Source of the DNA: Crassaminicella indica
GTDB taxonomy: Bacteria; Bacillota; Clostridia; Peptostreptococcales; Thermotaleaceae
NCBI RefSeq assembly: GCF_019203185.1
Contig: NZ_CP078093.1
Location: 806,001 to 870,000 of the forward strand
Reading direction: 5' to 3'
DNA length: 64,000 nt
Shown piece by piece: positions 1-9,123 of the stretch (the first letter of the stretch is position 1; each line of letters starts with the position of its first letter). The notes beneath the pieces are model-generated. The model saw only the letters and a list, made by a program, of their open reading frames with translations. It made no database searches and was not told the origin of the DNA. Made by a program: the position numbers and the translations under genes.

Positions 1-2
1 CG

Positions 3-404
3 CTTTATATTGCTTTAGCCATTTTTATAATTCTTATTATTGGAATCCTCGTATTGGTCATGTCAGGCTCTGATGAAACCTTTTCAGAAACTATGAAGTA
101 TGCTTACAAAACAATATCTGCTGAACAAGCAAAGGTACTTCTAGATAAAAATTCAGATATTACCGTTTTCGATATAAGAGATGAAGAAGAATATATAAAA
201 AGTCATCTACCAAGCGCAACACAATTAACATATAAAGAGCTAAAGAAAAAATTGGACTATTATGATAAGGACAGCATATATATGATCTATGGAAAAGATG
301 ATAAAAAAAGCGCAAAAGCAGCTGAGATGATGGCAAACAATGGTTTCTCTAAAATATACATGCTAAACGGAGGCATTGAAAAATGGCCTTATGAATTAGA
401 ATAA
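3..404 (+). CDS. Membrane-anchored rhodanese-like protein lacking the catalytic Cys (5' end outside window)
   Basis: The reading frame is open from the first complete codon at position 3, so the true start lies before the window. The visible part begins with a hydrophobic segment (codons at about 3-60) that looks like a membrane anchor, followed by a rhodanese fold of about 100 residues. The fold is recognised by VFDIRDEEEY near its N-terminal half and by the final GGIEKWP signature. Active rhodaneses carry a Cys-x-x-G-x-R active loop. Here the loop reads YGKDDKKS, so the sulfur-accepting Cys is absent and thiosulfate sulfurtransferase activity is not expected. A binding or scaffolding role is possible. 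The gene is followed at once by a strong hairpin and faces the convergent gene at 459. Confidence 0.75.
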   Translation, partial: LYIALAIFIILIIGILVLVMSGSDETFSETMKYAYKTISAEQAKVLLDKNSDITVFDIRDEEEYIKSHLPSATQLTYKELKKKLDYYDKDSIYMIYGKDDKKSAKAAEMMANNGFSKIYMLNGGIEKWPYELE

Positions 405-446
405 AATAAATCCTTTCATCTAAATTTAAGATGAAAGGATTTATTT
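405..446. terminator. Bidirectional terminator between convergent genes
   Basis: The arms AAATCCTTTCATC and GATGAAAGGATTT pair perfectly around an 8-9 nt loop and are flanked by A/T-rich tracts on both sides. It can therefore serve both the rhodanese-like gene and the convergent gene whose stop codon is at 459. Confidence 0.8.
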
Positions 447-458
447 GATGTTGAGCTT

Positions 459-1736
459 CTAACGTGGAGGAATAGTTGGTTTTAATGGAATAGCTACCTT
501 ACCTGTCTTTGCATCTATATGCAATATCCAATATCCATAATCTCCTTTTTCTGGACTTTTATCTTCTATAGGATGCCAATAAACAAATCCAGTCATACCT
601 TCATAAGGCTGATCATTAAATATAAACCTTCCTGGTATGCCATAAAGATAATAAATAGGATCATTATTTTTATCACTCTTAATCCCAAAAATATAGTGTT
701 TATACTTATAAACTTGTTGTGGATAATACCCCATATAGTGCTTATAAGGAATATAACAATACATATTATTCACATATCCATAAAAAGGCAAGAAATTTCT
801 ATATAATGTTTGCTGACTAAAATCAATCCTCCACCATCTACAATCATCTATATTCTTTTCAAATGGTTCTATTTCTTTATAGTATTTTAGTATATTCTCC
901 ACATATCCACATATCATCTTAAAATATTGATGATAATATTGATGTGGGTTTTTACAATCATAATACTTCATTTCACCATAATCTATACGCTCATGCTGAT
1001 CATTAGAGTCTTTATGTGGATACTCCTCTGTAAATTCTTCTTTTTTTACCTTTACTTCCTTTTGTCCTTCTGTTTTCTGTTCCATTGGCCCAATAGCTTC
1101 TACACTTTCTTCTTTTAAAGCTTCTTTATGAATATCTTCTACTTCTTTTTCAATATGTTCTACTTCCTCTACTTTCAAATCCTCCTTTTCTACTATTGCT
1201 TCCTTAACTTCTTCATTAGAGTCATGTATTTCTTGTACTGCTTTCTTCTCAATTATCTGCTCTTTTGATACCTCTAATTTTTCTTGTATTTTATGCCCAT
1301 TTTTTAAAACATGCTTCCAGTCTACTCTCTTTTTGTCTATAAATCCTACTAAAGGAGCCTCCCATTTCTCTCTTTTCTCAGCTGACTCTGCTACAATAGC
1401 AATTACATTGAAATCGCTTAGACTATTTCCCTTACCATCCACATTATTGGGGTCAAATTTCCAAGTCAACTCACCTTTTCCATTTTCATCAATCACAAAA
1501 ACACCATTGTCTGCATGAAGCTGCTTTCCATCCTTTGTTCCTATTAAGTACCCTCTATAAATATATTCCCCATTATCAAAATACTTCATATTTTGTATAT
1601 ATTGACTAAGTACACCTTTTCCGTTCTTTGTTTCAATCTTTGCATATCCTTTTGGCTTTTTTCCTTGTTTATTTTCAAAGCCGTCATCTTCTTTATCAAG
1701 TATAATAAAATATCTTCTATATTTTCTATTATCCAT
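459..1736 (-). CDS. Conserved hypothetical two-domain protein with Glu/Lys-rich linker
   Basis: About 425 residues. The N-terminal domain (about 1-150) starts DNRKYRRYFIILDKEDDGF and is rich in beta-type sequence. It resembles a domain I associate with clostridial hypothetical proteins, possibly of the spore surface, but I cannot assign a function. A Glu/Lys/Val-rich low-complexity region (about 150-265) separates it from a Tyr-rich C-terminal domain (about 275-425) with many aromatic residues (YYHQYF, HYMGYYPQQVYKYKHY) and a C-terminal proline-rich tail. There is no signal peptide or membrane segment. The ATG at 1736 is chosen because GGGAGG lies six bases before it. The GTG two codons earlier overlaps that ribosome site. 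The Tyr-rich C-terminus would suit a spore coat protein, but this is inference. Confidence 0.6.
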   Translation of the reverse strand: MDNRKYRRYFIILDKEDDGFENKQGKKPKGYAKIETKNGKGVLSQYIQNMKYFDNGEYIYRGYLIGTKDGKQLHADNGVFVIDENGKGELTWKFDPNNVDGKGNSLSDFNVIAIVAESAEKREKWEAPLVGFIDKKRVDWKHVLKNGHKIQEKLEVSKEQIIEKKAVQEIHDSNEEVKEAIVEKEDLKVEEVEHIEKEVEDIHKEALKEESVEAIGPMEQKTEGQKEVKVKKEEFTEEYPHKDSNDQHERIDYGEMKYYDCKNPHQYYHQYFKMICGYVENILKYYKEIEPFEKNIDDCRWWRIDFSQQTLYRNFLPFYGYVNNMYCYIPYKHYMGYYPQQVYKYKHYIFGIKSDKNNDPIYYLYGIPGRFIFNDQPYEGMTGFVYWHPIEDKSPEKGDYGYWILHIDAKTGKVAIPLKPTIPPR

Positions 1737-1830
1737 AATCACCCTCCCCTCTGTTCAAAAACTTTTTTATCACTTACTATTAATATATGTACCAACTATA
1801 AAATAAGTTCACTTTTTGCAAAAAAATAAT

Positions 1831-1880
1831 AGTGCCAAACATTACTTAAAGGACTTGATATCCTAAGTAATATCTAGCAC
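1831..1880 (-). terminator. Terminator downstream of ksgA
   Basis: An imperfect long hairpin (GGTGCTA...ATTACTTA pairing with TAAGTAAT...GGCAC) is followed on the minus strand by a T-rich run, directly after the ksgA stop codon. Confidence 0.65.
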
Positions 1881-1889
1881 CAATATATT

Positions 1890-2756
1890 TTACAAATATT
1901 CCTGCAATGTATCAGCAAGCTTTGCAAACTCTTCTATCGTCAAGGTTTCTCCTCTTCTCCTCTCTTCAATCCCACTATGCTCCAAAGCCTTTTTTATGCT
2001 TTCTTTTTCTATTGGTAAAGGACTGTTTGAAAGAGCATTTAAAAGAGTTTTTCTTCTCTTTCCAAAAGCAGCTCGAACTACAGCAAACAGCATTTTTTCA
2101 TCCTTTACATGCACTCTAGGCGTTTTCAGAACAGTTAATCTTATAACTGTTGACTCTACTTTTGGCTGTGGGATAAATACAGATCTTGGAACTTTTGTTA
2201 TAATTTCTGGATCGCAATAGTACTGAACAGCTACAGATAATGCTCCATAATCCTTTGTATTAGGTTTTGCCTGCATTCTATCTGCAACTTCCTTTTGAAT
2301 CATCACTACCATGTTTTTAAGGGGTACTTTTTCTTCAAGAAACTTCATTATAATAGGCGTAGTTACATAATATGGAAGGTTTGCAATTACCTTCACTGCT
2401 TTTCCTTCACATTTTTCTTCAATCAATCTATGTATATCTAATTTTAAAACATCCTTGTGAATTACTTCCACATTATCGTAATCCCTTAACGTTTCTGAAA
2501 GGATAGGGATTAATGTTTGATCAATTTCAATAGCAATAACCTTTTTTGCCCTTTCTGCTAATACCTGTGTAAGTGTCCCAATCCCCGGACCTACTTCGAT
2601 CACTATATCATCCTTTTCTACCTCTGCCCCATCAACTATTTTTTCTAATATATTTTCATCAATTAAAAAGTTTTGTCCTAAGCTTTTTGAAAACTTAAAC
2701 CCATATTTATTAACAATTTCTTTTGTTGTTTTTGGTAAAACTAATCTCTCCATCAT
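1890..2756 (-). CDS. ksgA: 16S rRNA (adenine-N6) dimethyltransferase KsgA/RsmA
   Basis: This enzyme dimethylates two adjacent adenines in the helix 45 loop of 16S rRNA during small-subunit maturation, using S-adenosylmethionine. The 288-residue protein has the family hallmarks: the N-terminal [10 protein letters not shown], the SAM-binding [10 protein letters not shown] (about 54-63), acidic motif EID (about 76-78) and catalytic NLPYYVTTP (about 125-133), followed by the basic C-terminal segment RRKTLLNAL. It directly follows rnmV with 13 bases between them, the same neighbour as in Bacillus and many Clostridia. The first two codons are both ATG. An AGGAG lies two bases before the first and five before the second, so the start may be one codon later. 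Confidence 0.95.
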   Translation of the reverse strand: MMERLVLPKTTKEIVNKYGFKFSKSLGQNFLIDENILEKIVDGAEVEKDDIVIEVGPGIGTLTQVLAERAKKVIAIEIDQTLIPILSETLRDYDNVEVIHKDVLKLDIHRLIEEKCEGKAVKVIANLPYYVTTPIIMKFLEEKVPLKNMVVMIQKEVADRMQAKPNTKDYGALSVAVQYYCDPEIITKVPRSVFIPQPKVESTVIRLTVLKTPRVHVKDEKMLFAVVRAAFGKRRKTLLNALSNSPLPIEKESIKKALEHSGIEERRRGETLTIEEFAKLADTLQEYL

Positions 2757-2769
2757 ATCTCCTACTCCA

Positions 2770-3300
2770 TTATAATTTTTTTAAAGCTTTTTCAAATTCT
2801 TCTCTTGTAACACCGTAATTATTTAGCCTATTTAAAAACTGCTTTGCATTTGCATAGCCTACTCCTAAAATTTTTCCCAATTCATCTCTCCTTCTGCTTG
2901 CTTCATGAGATCCTATTAAATCATTTCTAATCAAGTCTATCTGTTTAAATACATCTCTTTTTTCTTCACTTTCCGTTCTAACCTTATTCAATGCTGCAAT
3001 AATATTTTCAGAAGAAGCATTTTCTATACCTATATCTCCATTTTTTGTTGCCTGTTCTCTAGGTAAAAAAGCATGTTTACATCCTTTTATACGCTTTGAG
3101 ATATTTTTTCTAATCTTCTCTCCTGCATGATCAGGGTCCGTAAATATAATAACCCCTTTCCTTTTTTGAGCAAATGCTATTCTTTTATATACATCTTCTG
3201 TTATCCCGAATCCATGCGTTATAATTATTTCTGCATCAACTGCTTTTTTTACAGCAATCATATCATCTCGTCCTTCTACTACAATAACTTCCTTAATCAT
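2770..3300 (-). CDS. rnmV: Ribonuclease M5
   Basis: RNase M5 performs the final cleavage of 5S rRNA precursor in low-GC Gram-positives. The 176-residue protein begins with a TOPRIM domain: VVEGRDD (about 7-13) supplies the conserved Glu, and [10 protein letters not shown] (about 53-62) supplies the DxD motif. The C-terminal part carries the helical region typical of the M5 family ([27 protein letters not shown]-like, in which the Asn-Ala-Lys turn is recognisable). It sits between yabE and ksgA as in Bacillus. A 5S gene that would be a substrate lies at 16971 in the same window. Confidence 0.93.
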   Translation of the reverse strand: MIKEVIVVEGRDDMIAVKKAVDAEIIITHGFGITEDVYKRIAFAQKRKGVIIFTDPDHAGEKIRKNISKRIKGCKHAFLPREQATKNGDIGIENASSENIIAALNKVRTESEEKRDVFKQIDLIRNDLIGSHEASRRRDELGKILGVGYANAKQFLNRLNNYGVTREEFEKALKKL

Positions 3301-3420
3301 AGTTTTCCTCCATATATTCTTTTGATTCTTAAATCATTGTACAATATAGTACCATTTATGTAAAACTGAAATTTATCAATTTTAATTTTCTTTTTTATAA
3401 AAAACTATAAATCAAAAACA

Positions 3421-3444
3421 AGGGTAAGGAATACTCCTTACCCT
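3421..3444 (-). terminator. Terminator downstream of the yabE-like gene
   Basis: AGGGTAAGGA and TCCTTACCCT form a perfect hairpin with a four-base loop, followed on the minus strand by TGTTTTTG. It overlaps the stop codon of the gene at 3443. Confidence 0.75.
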
Positions 3445-4474
3445 AATCTAAAACATAAACTAACACCTTTCTTTTTCCATATCTTGCTACATCTCTAGGA
3501 CTTTCAAAATAAAGATCTATTCTTTTTCCCTTAATCGCCCCACCTGTATCTTCAGCGCTTGCAAAGCCATAATCCTTTGACCCATCAAGAGCTTTTACAT
3601 ACAGTTTAGTTCCTAAAGGAATTACTCTCGGGTCTACAGCTACAACCCCCGGTCGCACCCTTGTTCCACTTCTAGTTATCCCATACTCTGGATGACTCGG
3701 ATGTTTTCCACAGCTCTCAAAAGTAGCATCATAAGCAGTTGCAGTCATCTTAATAACTTTTTTTACTCTAAGCTTTCCTCTAGCAGTTGCAATATACATA
3801 GCTGTCCCTTTTTCTATCACTGCATCCTCTGCCTCTGTCAAAATATTTTCTTCAAGCAATTCCTTTGATACTATGATCCCATCCTCATATACTACTTTGT
3901 ATTTAGCTTCTCTTGATCCATTTTTACCTTTCTTTATGATCTTTGTTTTTCCTTCTTCCAATTTATCATTATATTTTATAACGCTTTGATAAGGAATAGT
4001 TTCCTTCTTTGTGATCACTTTTTCTTCTACTTTTACAACTTTAATTGTTTCATATTTTTTTACACTTGCATCTAATGCTGGTGAAATAATGTCTTTTTCT
4101 CCAACGGATATATGATATTCATCTAAGATGTCTTTTACTTTTTCATTTGCCGTCATAATCTCCTTAAGCTTCCTATCAACCTGTATATTTACAGGATAGG
4201 CTCTTTTAATGGCAATAATCATACCATTTTTTACTTTTCCTTTTAAAGGTTCTGAGAGCTGATCATGTGGATGGAGTGCTACTTTTCCTTTCCTTACTGC
4301 ATCCTCTACATGAAAGAAAATGCCTTCCACCTTTACTTCTTTGTCACCATCCTTGATGACAACCTCTTTTGTCAGTGCATGGCTAGCATAAAAAAAGCTA
4401 ATCACCAATACACTAATAAGAATCATAAAATTTCTCTTTGTAAGAAATTTCATGCTCCTAAAGGGTATTTCCAT
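3443..4474 (-). CDS. yabE: YabE-like cell-wall protein with DUF348, G5 and 3D domains
   Basis: A 343-residue exported protein. An N-terminal hydrophobic segment (about 15-32, MILISVLVISFFYASHALT) acts as signal or anchor. Two DUF348 modules follow (about 35-85 and 95-150), then a G5 domain (about 150-225, with VKVEEKVITKKETIPYQ) and a C-terminal 3D domain (about 240-343). The last is recognised by MTATAYDATFESCGKHP, AVDPRVIPLGTKLYV and EDTGGAIKGKRIDLY, which supply the three conserved Asp residues. Proteins of this layout resemble resuscitation-promoting factors and are thought to cut peptidoglycan. The neighbour rnmV and its position after tatD match Bacillus yabE. The ATG at 4474 has AAGGAGG ten bases upstream. 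Confidence 0.88.
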   Translation of the reverse strand: MEIPFRSMKFLTKRNFMILISVLVISFFYASHALTKEVVIKDGDKEVKVEGIFFHVEDAVRKGKVALHPHDQLSEPLKGKVKNGMIIAIKRAYPVNIQVDRKLKEIMTANEKVKDILDEYHISVGEKDIISPALDASVKKYETIKVVKVEEKVITKKETIPYQSVIKYNDKLEEGKTKIIKKGKNGSREAKYKVVYEDGIIVSKELLEENILTEAEDAVIEKGTAMYIATARGKLRVKKVIKMTATAYDATFESCGKHPSHPEYGITRSGTRVRPGVVAVDPRVIPLGTKLYVKALDGSKDYGFASAEDTGGAIKGKRIDLYFESPRDVARYGKRKVLVYVLD

Positions 4475-4796
4475 TGTTCTTTTACCTCCTTATTGATTGC
4501 CTTTTTCTGCGGCTTTTATAAAATCCCCTAGCTGTCAGAAAGCCTCTCTGTCTCTAAACAATCTATAGTATTCTATACAAAAAAACTTTTTTCGTCAAAT
4601 TTTTGAACAAATTTTTGAATCGTTCCCGTTAATTTACACAAACCTCTACCTTATTTTTCATTTTCGCCGTATTTCCCAGGAAATTTTCAAATTTTAATCA
4701 TCTAATAAACCTTCTTTAGTATATCCTTGTCCTATATATTTATATGCACAAAACATGAAATTATTTCTATTTGTACCAAATAAATCTTGACCTCGC

Positions 4797-4831
4797 TTAC
4801 TGAAATTACATGAAAAATACGTTAAGAACCT
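4797..4831 (+). repeat. Short fragment of the dispersed palindromic repeat
   Basis: The stretch beginning TTACTGAAATTACATG and running to GTTAAGAACC matches the internal segment of the large repeat at 22716-22966 and the copy at 61246-61352. Only this internal part is present, immediately before the tatD terminator, so it is a relic. Confidence 0.65.
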
Positions 4832-4835
4832 CCTC

Positions 4836-4886
4836 AAATAATAAAAAACATAGGATAGATCAACTATCCTATGTTTTTTATTATTT
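4836..4886 (-). terminator. Terminator downstream of tatD
   Basis: A near-perfect hairpin of about 22 bp arms (AATAATAAAAAACATAGGAT pairing with its complement around ATCAA) has A/T-rich outer arms that can give U tracts in either direction. It lies directly after the tatD stop codon. Confidence 0.85.
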
Positions 4887-5648
4887 AATGCCAAAAAATT
4901 TCTTTGCATTTTCAGTTGTTTGATGAGCTACTTCTTCTAATGATAACCCCTTAATCTCAGCAATTCTTTCAGCTACATATCTTACATAAGAGCTTTCATT
5001 TCTTTTCCCTCTGAAAGGTACTGGTGTTAAATATGGGGAATCCGTCTCAACAAAAAGGTACTCAAGAGGGATGCTTTCTACTACCTCTACTGTTTTTCTA
5101 GCATTTTTAAAGGTTACAGGTCCTGCAATAGATATAAAAGCACCAAGCTTTATATATTGACGTGCAAGCTCTCTACTTCCTGAAAAACAATGAATTACAA
5201 CACCTGTATCAAAAGCCTTCTCTTCCTTAAGAATACGCATTACATCATCATTTGCTTCACGGTCATGAATAATTATAGGAAGGTTTACTTCCTTTGCCAA
5301 AGCAATCTGCTTTCTAAATATTTCTCTTTGTATATCTCTAGGAGAATGATCATAATGATAATCAAGTCCTATTTCTCCTATAGCTACAACCTTTGGCTTT
5401 TTAGCTAACCCTTTTAGAAGTGATAATGTCATATCATCCACATCCTCTGCATCATGTGGATGCACCCCTACTGCTGCATAAATCATATCATACTGATTAG
5501 CTAGCTCTATAGATTTTACTGAAGACTCAAAATCTGCCCCTGGATTAACTATATATGATATACCATTAGCTTTTGCATTTTCTATTATTTTTTCCCTATC
5601 ATTATCAAACCTTCCATCATCCAAATGGGCATGTGTATCAAATAGCAT
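4881..5648 (-). CDS. tatD: TatD family metal-dependent hydrolase / DNase
   Basis: A 255-residue TIM-barrel amidohydrolase of the TatD family. Visible metal-binding motifs are FDTHAHLDD (about 3-11), GEIGLDYHYD (about 92-101), IIHDREAND (about 126-134), VIHCFSGS (about 150-157) and ETDSPYLTPVPFRGKRN (about 201-217), all intact. Family members are metal-dependent 3'-5' exonucleases, and some act in DNA repair or D-aminoacyl turnover. The exact cellular role here is unknown. It is 12 bases downstream of metG, presumably cotranscribed, as in Bacillus (metS-yabD). It ends at a strong terminator. Confidence 0.93.
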   Translation of the reverse strand: MLFDTHAHLDDGRFDNDREKIIENAKANGISYIVNPGADFESSVKSIELANQYDMIYAAVGVHPHDAEDVDDMTLSLLKGLAKKPKVVAIGEIGLDYHYDHSPRDIQREIFRKQIALAKEVNLPIIIHDREANDDVMRILKEEKAFDTGVVIHCFSGSRELARQYIKLGAFISIAGPVTFKNARKTVEVVESIPLEYLFVETDSPYLTPVPFRGKRNESSYVRYVAERIAEIKGLSLEEVAHQTTENAKKFFGIK

Positions 5649-5660
5649 AAATATCCTCCT

Positions 5661-7592
5661 TTAGCTTACCTGTGCTCCATCTTCAATATCAGCTGTTACA
5701 AGTGTTAATGTTTTTCCATCAGCTGCTGCTAAAATCATTCCTCTTGATTCTTCTCCTCTTAGCTTGATTGGCTTTAGATTTGTTACAACAATAACCTTTC
5801 TACCTACCAATTCCTCTGGTTTGTAGTGTTTTGCAATACCTGATACAATTTGTCTTACCTCGTCACCAATCTTCACTTGAGATACTAAAAGCTTATCTGC
5901 CTTTGGATGCTTTTTACATTCTAAAATTTGTCCAACCTTCAAATCAATCTTATCAAAATCATCAATTGTAATTTCAGGTTTTTGCGTCATTTCCTTCTTC
6001 TCCTCTTTCTTTAGCTCTTCACTTTTCTTTGTAGCTTCTAAAGCTTTTAATTCTTTTTCAATATCAATTCTTGGGAATAATGGTGCATCTTTTTTCACTT
6101 TTATACCGCTAGGAAGCTTTCCAAACTCAAAAGTATCTTCCCAAGCAGTTCCTTGTCCGTGATTAATACCTAGTTGTGTCCAAATCCTTTTAGATGTTGT
6201 ATGCATAAACGGTAAAATCAAAACAGAGATAATTCTAATACTATCTGCTAGATTATATAAAACCGTATTCAATCTTTCCTTCTGTGCTTCATCCTTAGCT
6301 AAAATCCACGGAGTTGTCTCATCTATATATTTATTAGTTCTTCTTACAAGCTTCCAAATTTCTTCTAAAGCATTGCTATAATCTAGTGCATTCATTTTTT
6401 CTTCCAATTTTGCTGCAACACCAGTGGCTAAAGCTTTTAAATCATCATCAAATTCCGTACCTGTCTTTGCCTCAGGAATAATACCACCATTGTATTTTTC
6501 AATCATAGCAACTGTTCTACTTACTAGATTTCCCAAATCATTTGCAAGGTCTGAGTTGATCCTATGTAGAAGAACATCATTAGTAAATACACCATCCTGT
6601 CCAAATGAATACTCTCTTAACAAGAAATATTTTAATGCATCTGTTCCATATCTATCTACAAGGACTACAGGATCTACTACATTTCCTTTTGATTTAGACA
6701 TTTTTCCACCCTCAAGTAAAATCCATCCATGTCCAAATACCTTCTTAGGAAGTGGAATATCTAGTGCCATTAGTATTGCTGGCCAAATAATTGTATGGAA
6801 TCTTACAATTTCCTTTGCCATTAAATGTACATCAGCAGGCCAATATTTTTTATATTTTCCGTCTAACTCTTCTGGATAGCCTAAAGCTGTAATATAGTTT
6901 GATAATGCATCAAGCCATACATAAATAACATGCTTTTCATCAATAGGAACCTTAATTCCCCAATCAAAGCTTGTTCTTGATATACATAAATCCTCAAGTC
7001 CTGACTTTATAAAGTTAACCATTTCATTTTTTCTTGATGCAGGCTGTAAAAACTCGGGATTCTCTTCAAATAACTGAAGAAGTCTATCTTGATATTTTGA
7101 AAGCTTAAAAAAGTAAGCTTCTTCCTTTGTTTTTTCTACAGGTCTTCCACAATCTGGACATTTTCCATCAACAACTTGGGTCTCTGTCCAAAAGGATTCA
7201 CAAGGAGTACAATATAACCCTTCATATTCACCCTTGTAAATATCTCCTTTGTCATAAAGCTTCTTAAATATTTTTTGAACTCTTCTCTTATGATCTTCAT
7301 CTGTAGTTCTAATAAAATAGTCATAGGAGATTTCCATAGTCTCCCATAATTTTTTAATTCCTGCTACAATCCCATCAATATATTCCTTTGGCTCCATACC
7401 ATTTTCTTTTGCTACAGCTTGAAGCTTTTGTCCATGCTCATCTGTCCCTGTCAAAAACATTACATCATATCCAGTAAGTCTTTTAAATCTTGCTAAAGCA
7501 TCAGCTGCTACAGTTGAGTATGTATGCCCAATATGTAAATTAGAGCTTGGATAATAAATCGGTGTTGTAATATAAAAGCTTCCTTTACTCAT
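5661..7592 (-). CDS. metG: Methionyl-tRNA synthetase
   Basis: It charges tRNA-Met and initiator tRNA with methionine in the cytoplasm. The protein of about 643 residues is a class I synthetase. HIGH motif appears as SNLHIGHTY (about 17-25), the zinc knuckle as CTPC...CPDC (about 126-148), KMSKS as [10 protein letters not shown] (about 296-305), then the anticodon-binding helical domain and, after a Lys/Glu linker, a C-terminal OB-fold tRNA-binding domain ([15 protein letters not shown] onward). The ATG at 7592 is preceded by GGAGG ten bases upstream. It overlaps by eight bases the small membrane protein gene in front, and both lie behind a T-box leader whose specifier looks like AUG. Expression is therefore expected to rise when tRNA-Met is uncharged. 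Confidence 0.96.
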   Translation of the reverse strand: MSKGSFYITTPIYYPSSNLHIGHTYSTVAADALARFKRLTGYDVMFLTGTDEHGQKLQAVAKENGMEPKEYIDGIVAGIKKLWETMEISYDYFIRTTDEDHKRRVQKIFKKLYDKGDIYKGEYEGLYCTPCESFWTETQVVDGKCPDCGRPVEKTKEEAYFFKLSKYQDRLLQLFEENPEFLQPASRKNEMVNFIKSGLEDLCISRTSFDWGIKVPIDEKHVIYVWLDALSNYITALGYPEELDGKYKKYWPADVHLMAKEIVRFHTIIWPAILMALDIPLPKKVFGHGWILLEGGKMSKSKGNVVDPVVLVDRYGTDALKYFLLREYSFGQDGVFTNDVLLHRINSDLANDLGNLVSRTVAMIEKYNGGIIPEAKTGTEFDDDLKALATGVAAKLEEKMNALDYSNALEEIWKLVRRTNKYIDETTPWILAKDEAQKERLNTVLYNLADSIRIISVLILPFMHTTSKRIWTQLGINHGQGTAWEDTFEFGKLPSGIKVKKDAPLFPRIDIEKELKALEATKKSEELKKEEKKEMTQKPEITIDDFDKIDLKVGQILECKKHPKADKLLVSQVKIGDEVRQIVSGIAKHYKPEELVGRKVIVVTNLKPIKLRGEESRGMILAAADGKTLTLVTADIEDGAQVS

Positions 7593-7884
7593 AAGTTCTT
7601 TTCCTCCTCTTTTTCTTTCTCCTTTTAAGTTCATTTTTACATTTTATCCATTCAAATATACCAAATACAGCCATAACCAAATGTCCTAATAAAGTAATTT
7701 TTAATTTATAATGGTCTACTTCCTGAATATATTCGATCACAAAGATTGAAAAGGGTTCAGGATGAAATAAAATTACTGTAATCCCTACAACAATATAGAT
7801 CACAGAAATAAAAATAAATCCAATCAAATATCCATAGATAAATCTTAAAAACAGCCCTAGCTGCTTCACAAACGCCAAAAGCAC
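7585..7884 (-). CDS. Small two-helix membrane protein cotranscribed with metG
   Basis: About 99 residues with two hydrophobic helices (roughly residues 12-40 and 60-78 of the product) and a strongly basic C-terminus ([10 protein letters not shown]). No family recognised. It lies between the T-box terminator and metG and overlaps metG by eight bases, so it should be translated from the methionine-controlled transcript. The GTG at 7884 is a best guess because the AAAGGG motif lies just before it. An earlier in-frame start would fall inside the terminator stem and is unlikely. The start remains uncertain. Confidence 0.55.
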   Translation of the reverse strand: MLLAFVKQLGLFLRFIYGYLIGFIFISVIYIVVGITVILFHPEPFSIFVIEYIQEVDHYKLKITLLGHLVMAVFGIFEWIKCKNELKRRKKKRRKRTYE

Positions 7885-7899
7885 CACCTGCCCTTTAAA

Positions 7900-8160
7900 A
7901 TAAAAAAACCCGCCCCTAAGCAAAGGGACGAGAAATTTCTCGTGCTACCACCCTAATTCATTACTATCTCACAATAGTAACCTTAGTAAGTGACAAGAAT
8001 CACCTTGCAAAATTAACGGACGCAACTCCGGCATAACCTAAACAAAAGTCTCAGCTATGCAGTTTAGGGGCCATCTTCAGTATATTACTTCGTGCTAAGT
8101 CTCACCACCCCTAGCTCTCTGTAACGAAATATCATACCTACTCTTCCCATCATTACTTTT
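7900..8160 (-). promoter_or_regulatory. T-box leader (methionine-type) with terminator
   Basis: On the minus strand the leader has the elements of a T-box riboswitch in order: AGAGAG and the GGTG loop of stem I, a GAAG-ATG specifier region with the candidate codon ATG at 8074-8072, and the T-box AGGGTGGTAGCACG (about 7957-7944). A G/C-rich terminator ending in seven T at about 7903-7909 follows. T-box RNAs sense the charging of the tRNA that matches the specifier. AUG specifies tRNA-Met, which agrees with metG downstream. Confidence 0.9.
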
Positions 8161-8179
8161 ATCGTATAAGCTTATTATA

Positions 8180-8214
8180 TATACTAATTTATAAAAATAT
8201 GTAAGTGTTGTCAA
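8180..8214 (-). promoter_or_regulatory. Probable sigma-A promoter of the metG T-box transcript
   Basis: Minus-strand TTGACA at 8214-8209 is followed after 17 bases by TAAATT, just upstream of the T-box leader. The -35 is perfect and the -10 is weak. Confidence 0.6.
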
Positions 8215-8398
8215 TACTATTTATGTTATATTTTACTTTTAAATAAGGATTTTTATGCTCTTCTATTTCTCTTCCTACAAACTATTCCAAAACTAAAAAG
8301 TTTTTTATCTACCTAATCTAATATTCGCTTTAAGCGAAGCAAACACCAAATTCAATATATTTTTCAGTTTATTCACTCCCATAACCCCATTGAACACA
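8215..8398. other. Non-coding AT-rich spacer, nothing recognised
   Basis: Between the metG promoter and the terminator at 8399 no gene, repeat or structured element could be supported on either strand. The only feature is a short palindrome TCGCTTTAAGCGA. Confidence 0.4.
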
Positions 8399-8434
8399 AA
8401 ATACCTCTTGTCTTTAATTCTGCCAAGAGGTATC
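8399..8434 (-). terminator. Terminator downstream of the coiled-coil gene
   Basis: ATACCTCTTG pairs with CAAGAGGTAT around a 13-14 base loop, followed on the minus strand by TTTTGTGTT. It is the first hairpin after the gene ending at 8492. Confidence 0.6.
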
Positions 8435-8491
8435 TATATATTCATAGTTTTAATCAATTGAAATTTTTATTTTCTAGTTTTTTACTTCCAA

Positions 8492-8842
8492 TTATTTTAC
8501 TTGCTTGAGTCTAGCAATATCTGCCCAATTATTAGCTGTAGCTTCCTCAACTCTATACATATCTCTCTTAATTATTTGTATGTCTCCTTTGATATGGGCT
8601 ATATCATTCAGCATACTATCATGTTCTGCTTTGTTCACTTGTGATGAATGCTCTAATGCCTTAACGATTTCATAGGTTTCATCCATTCTAGTTTTCATGT
8701 ATGCTATTTCATTTTTTATACCTGATATTTCATCTTTCATACCTGATATTTCATCTTTCATACCTGATATTTCAGTTTTTAAAGGCTTTAATTCTTCTTT
8801 AAGGATTTCCCTAATTGCTAACAGCAATTCTTTTTCCATCAT
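8492..8842 (-). CDS. Small coiled-coil protein with tandem heptad repeats
   Basis: A 116-residue cytoplasmic protein that is almost entirely predicted coiled coil. Residues about 24-55 contain near-identical seven-residue units (ISGMKDE, ISGMKDE, ISGIKNE, IAYMKTR). These are encoded by a tandem 21-bp DNA repeat at about 8718-8778, so the number of heptads can vary by slippage without a frameshift. No enzymatic motif is visible. Similar short coiled-coil proteins in Clostridia are annotated only as hypothetical. AGGTGG precedes the start, which has two adjacent ATG codons. Confidence 0.7.
   Translation of the reverse strand: MMEKELLLAIREILKEELKPLKTEISGMKDEISGMKDEISGIKNEIAYMKTRMDETYEIVKALEHSSQVNKAEHDSMLNDIAHIKGDIQIIKRDMYRVEEATANNWADIARLKQVK
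8718..8778. repeat. 21-bp in-frame tandem repeat
   Basis: The unit CCTGATATTTCATCTTTCAT recurs about three times, the last copy diverging after CCTGATATTTCA. It encodes the heptads of the coiled-coil protein at 8492-8842. Confidence 0.8.
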
Positions 8843-9123
8843 TTCACCACCTATATTATTGATTAACTTTATTTTAACATCAAATTACTTTCTACTCAAA
8901 TTTATCAATAAAAAAAATCGTCCCGACTAAATACCATTACAGACATGATAATCCATGCCATAAATCTATTCATCTTTTGTTTTTTTATGCTAAGCAACTT
9001 TAAGGCCCCCCTTTTCTTAAGTCAAAACTACTTTTTGTAAAAAAATAAATATATCGTATAAGTATTTTTTCCTGTTTAATAGTTCACTAAAATCTCATAT
9101 TCTCTTTAGCATACAATATTAAT

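Noticed and set aside
4475-4690. c-di-AMP (ydaO) riboswitch upstream of the yabE-like gene
   Set aside because: The conserved ydaO sequence blocks could not be found. The leader is only AT-rich with a short hairpin.
4694-4909. A 71-codon open frame on the minus strand
   Set aside because: It crosses the tatD stop, the strong hairpin terminator and a repeat fragment, and has no ribosome site.
8718-8778. CRISPR-like repeat
   Set aside because: Units are contiguous 21-mers with no spacers and lie in a coding region.
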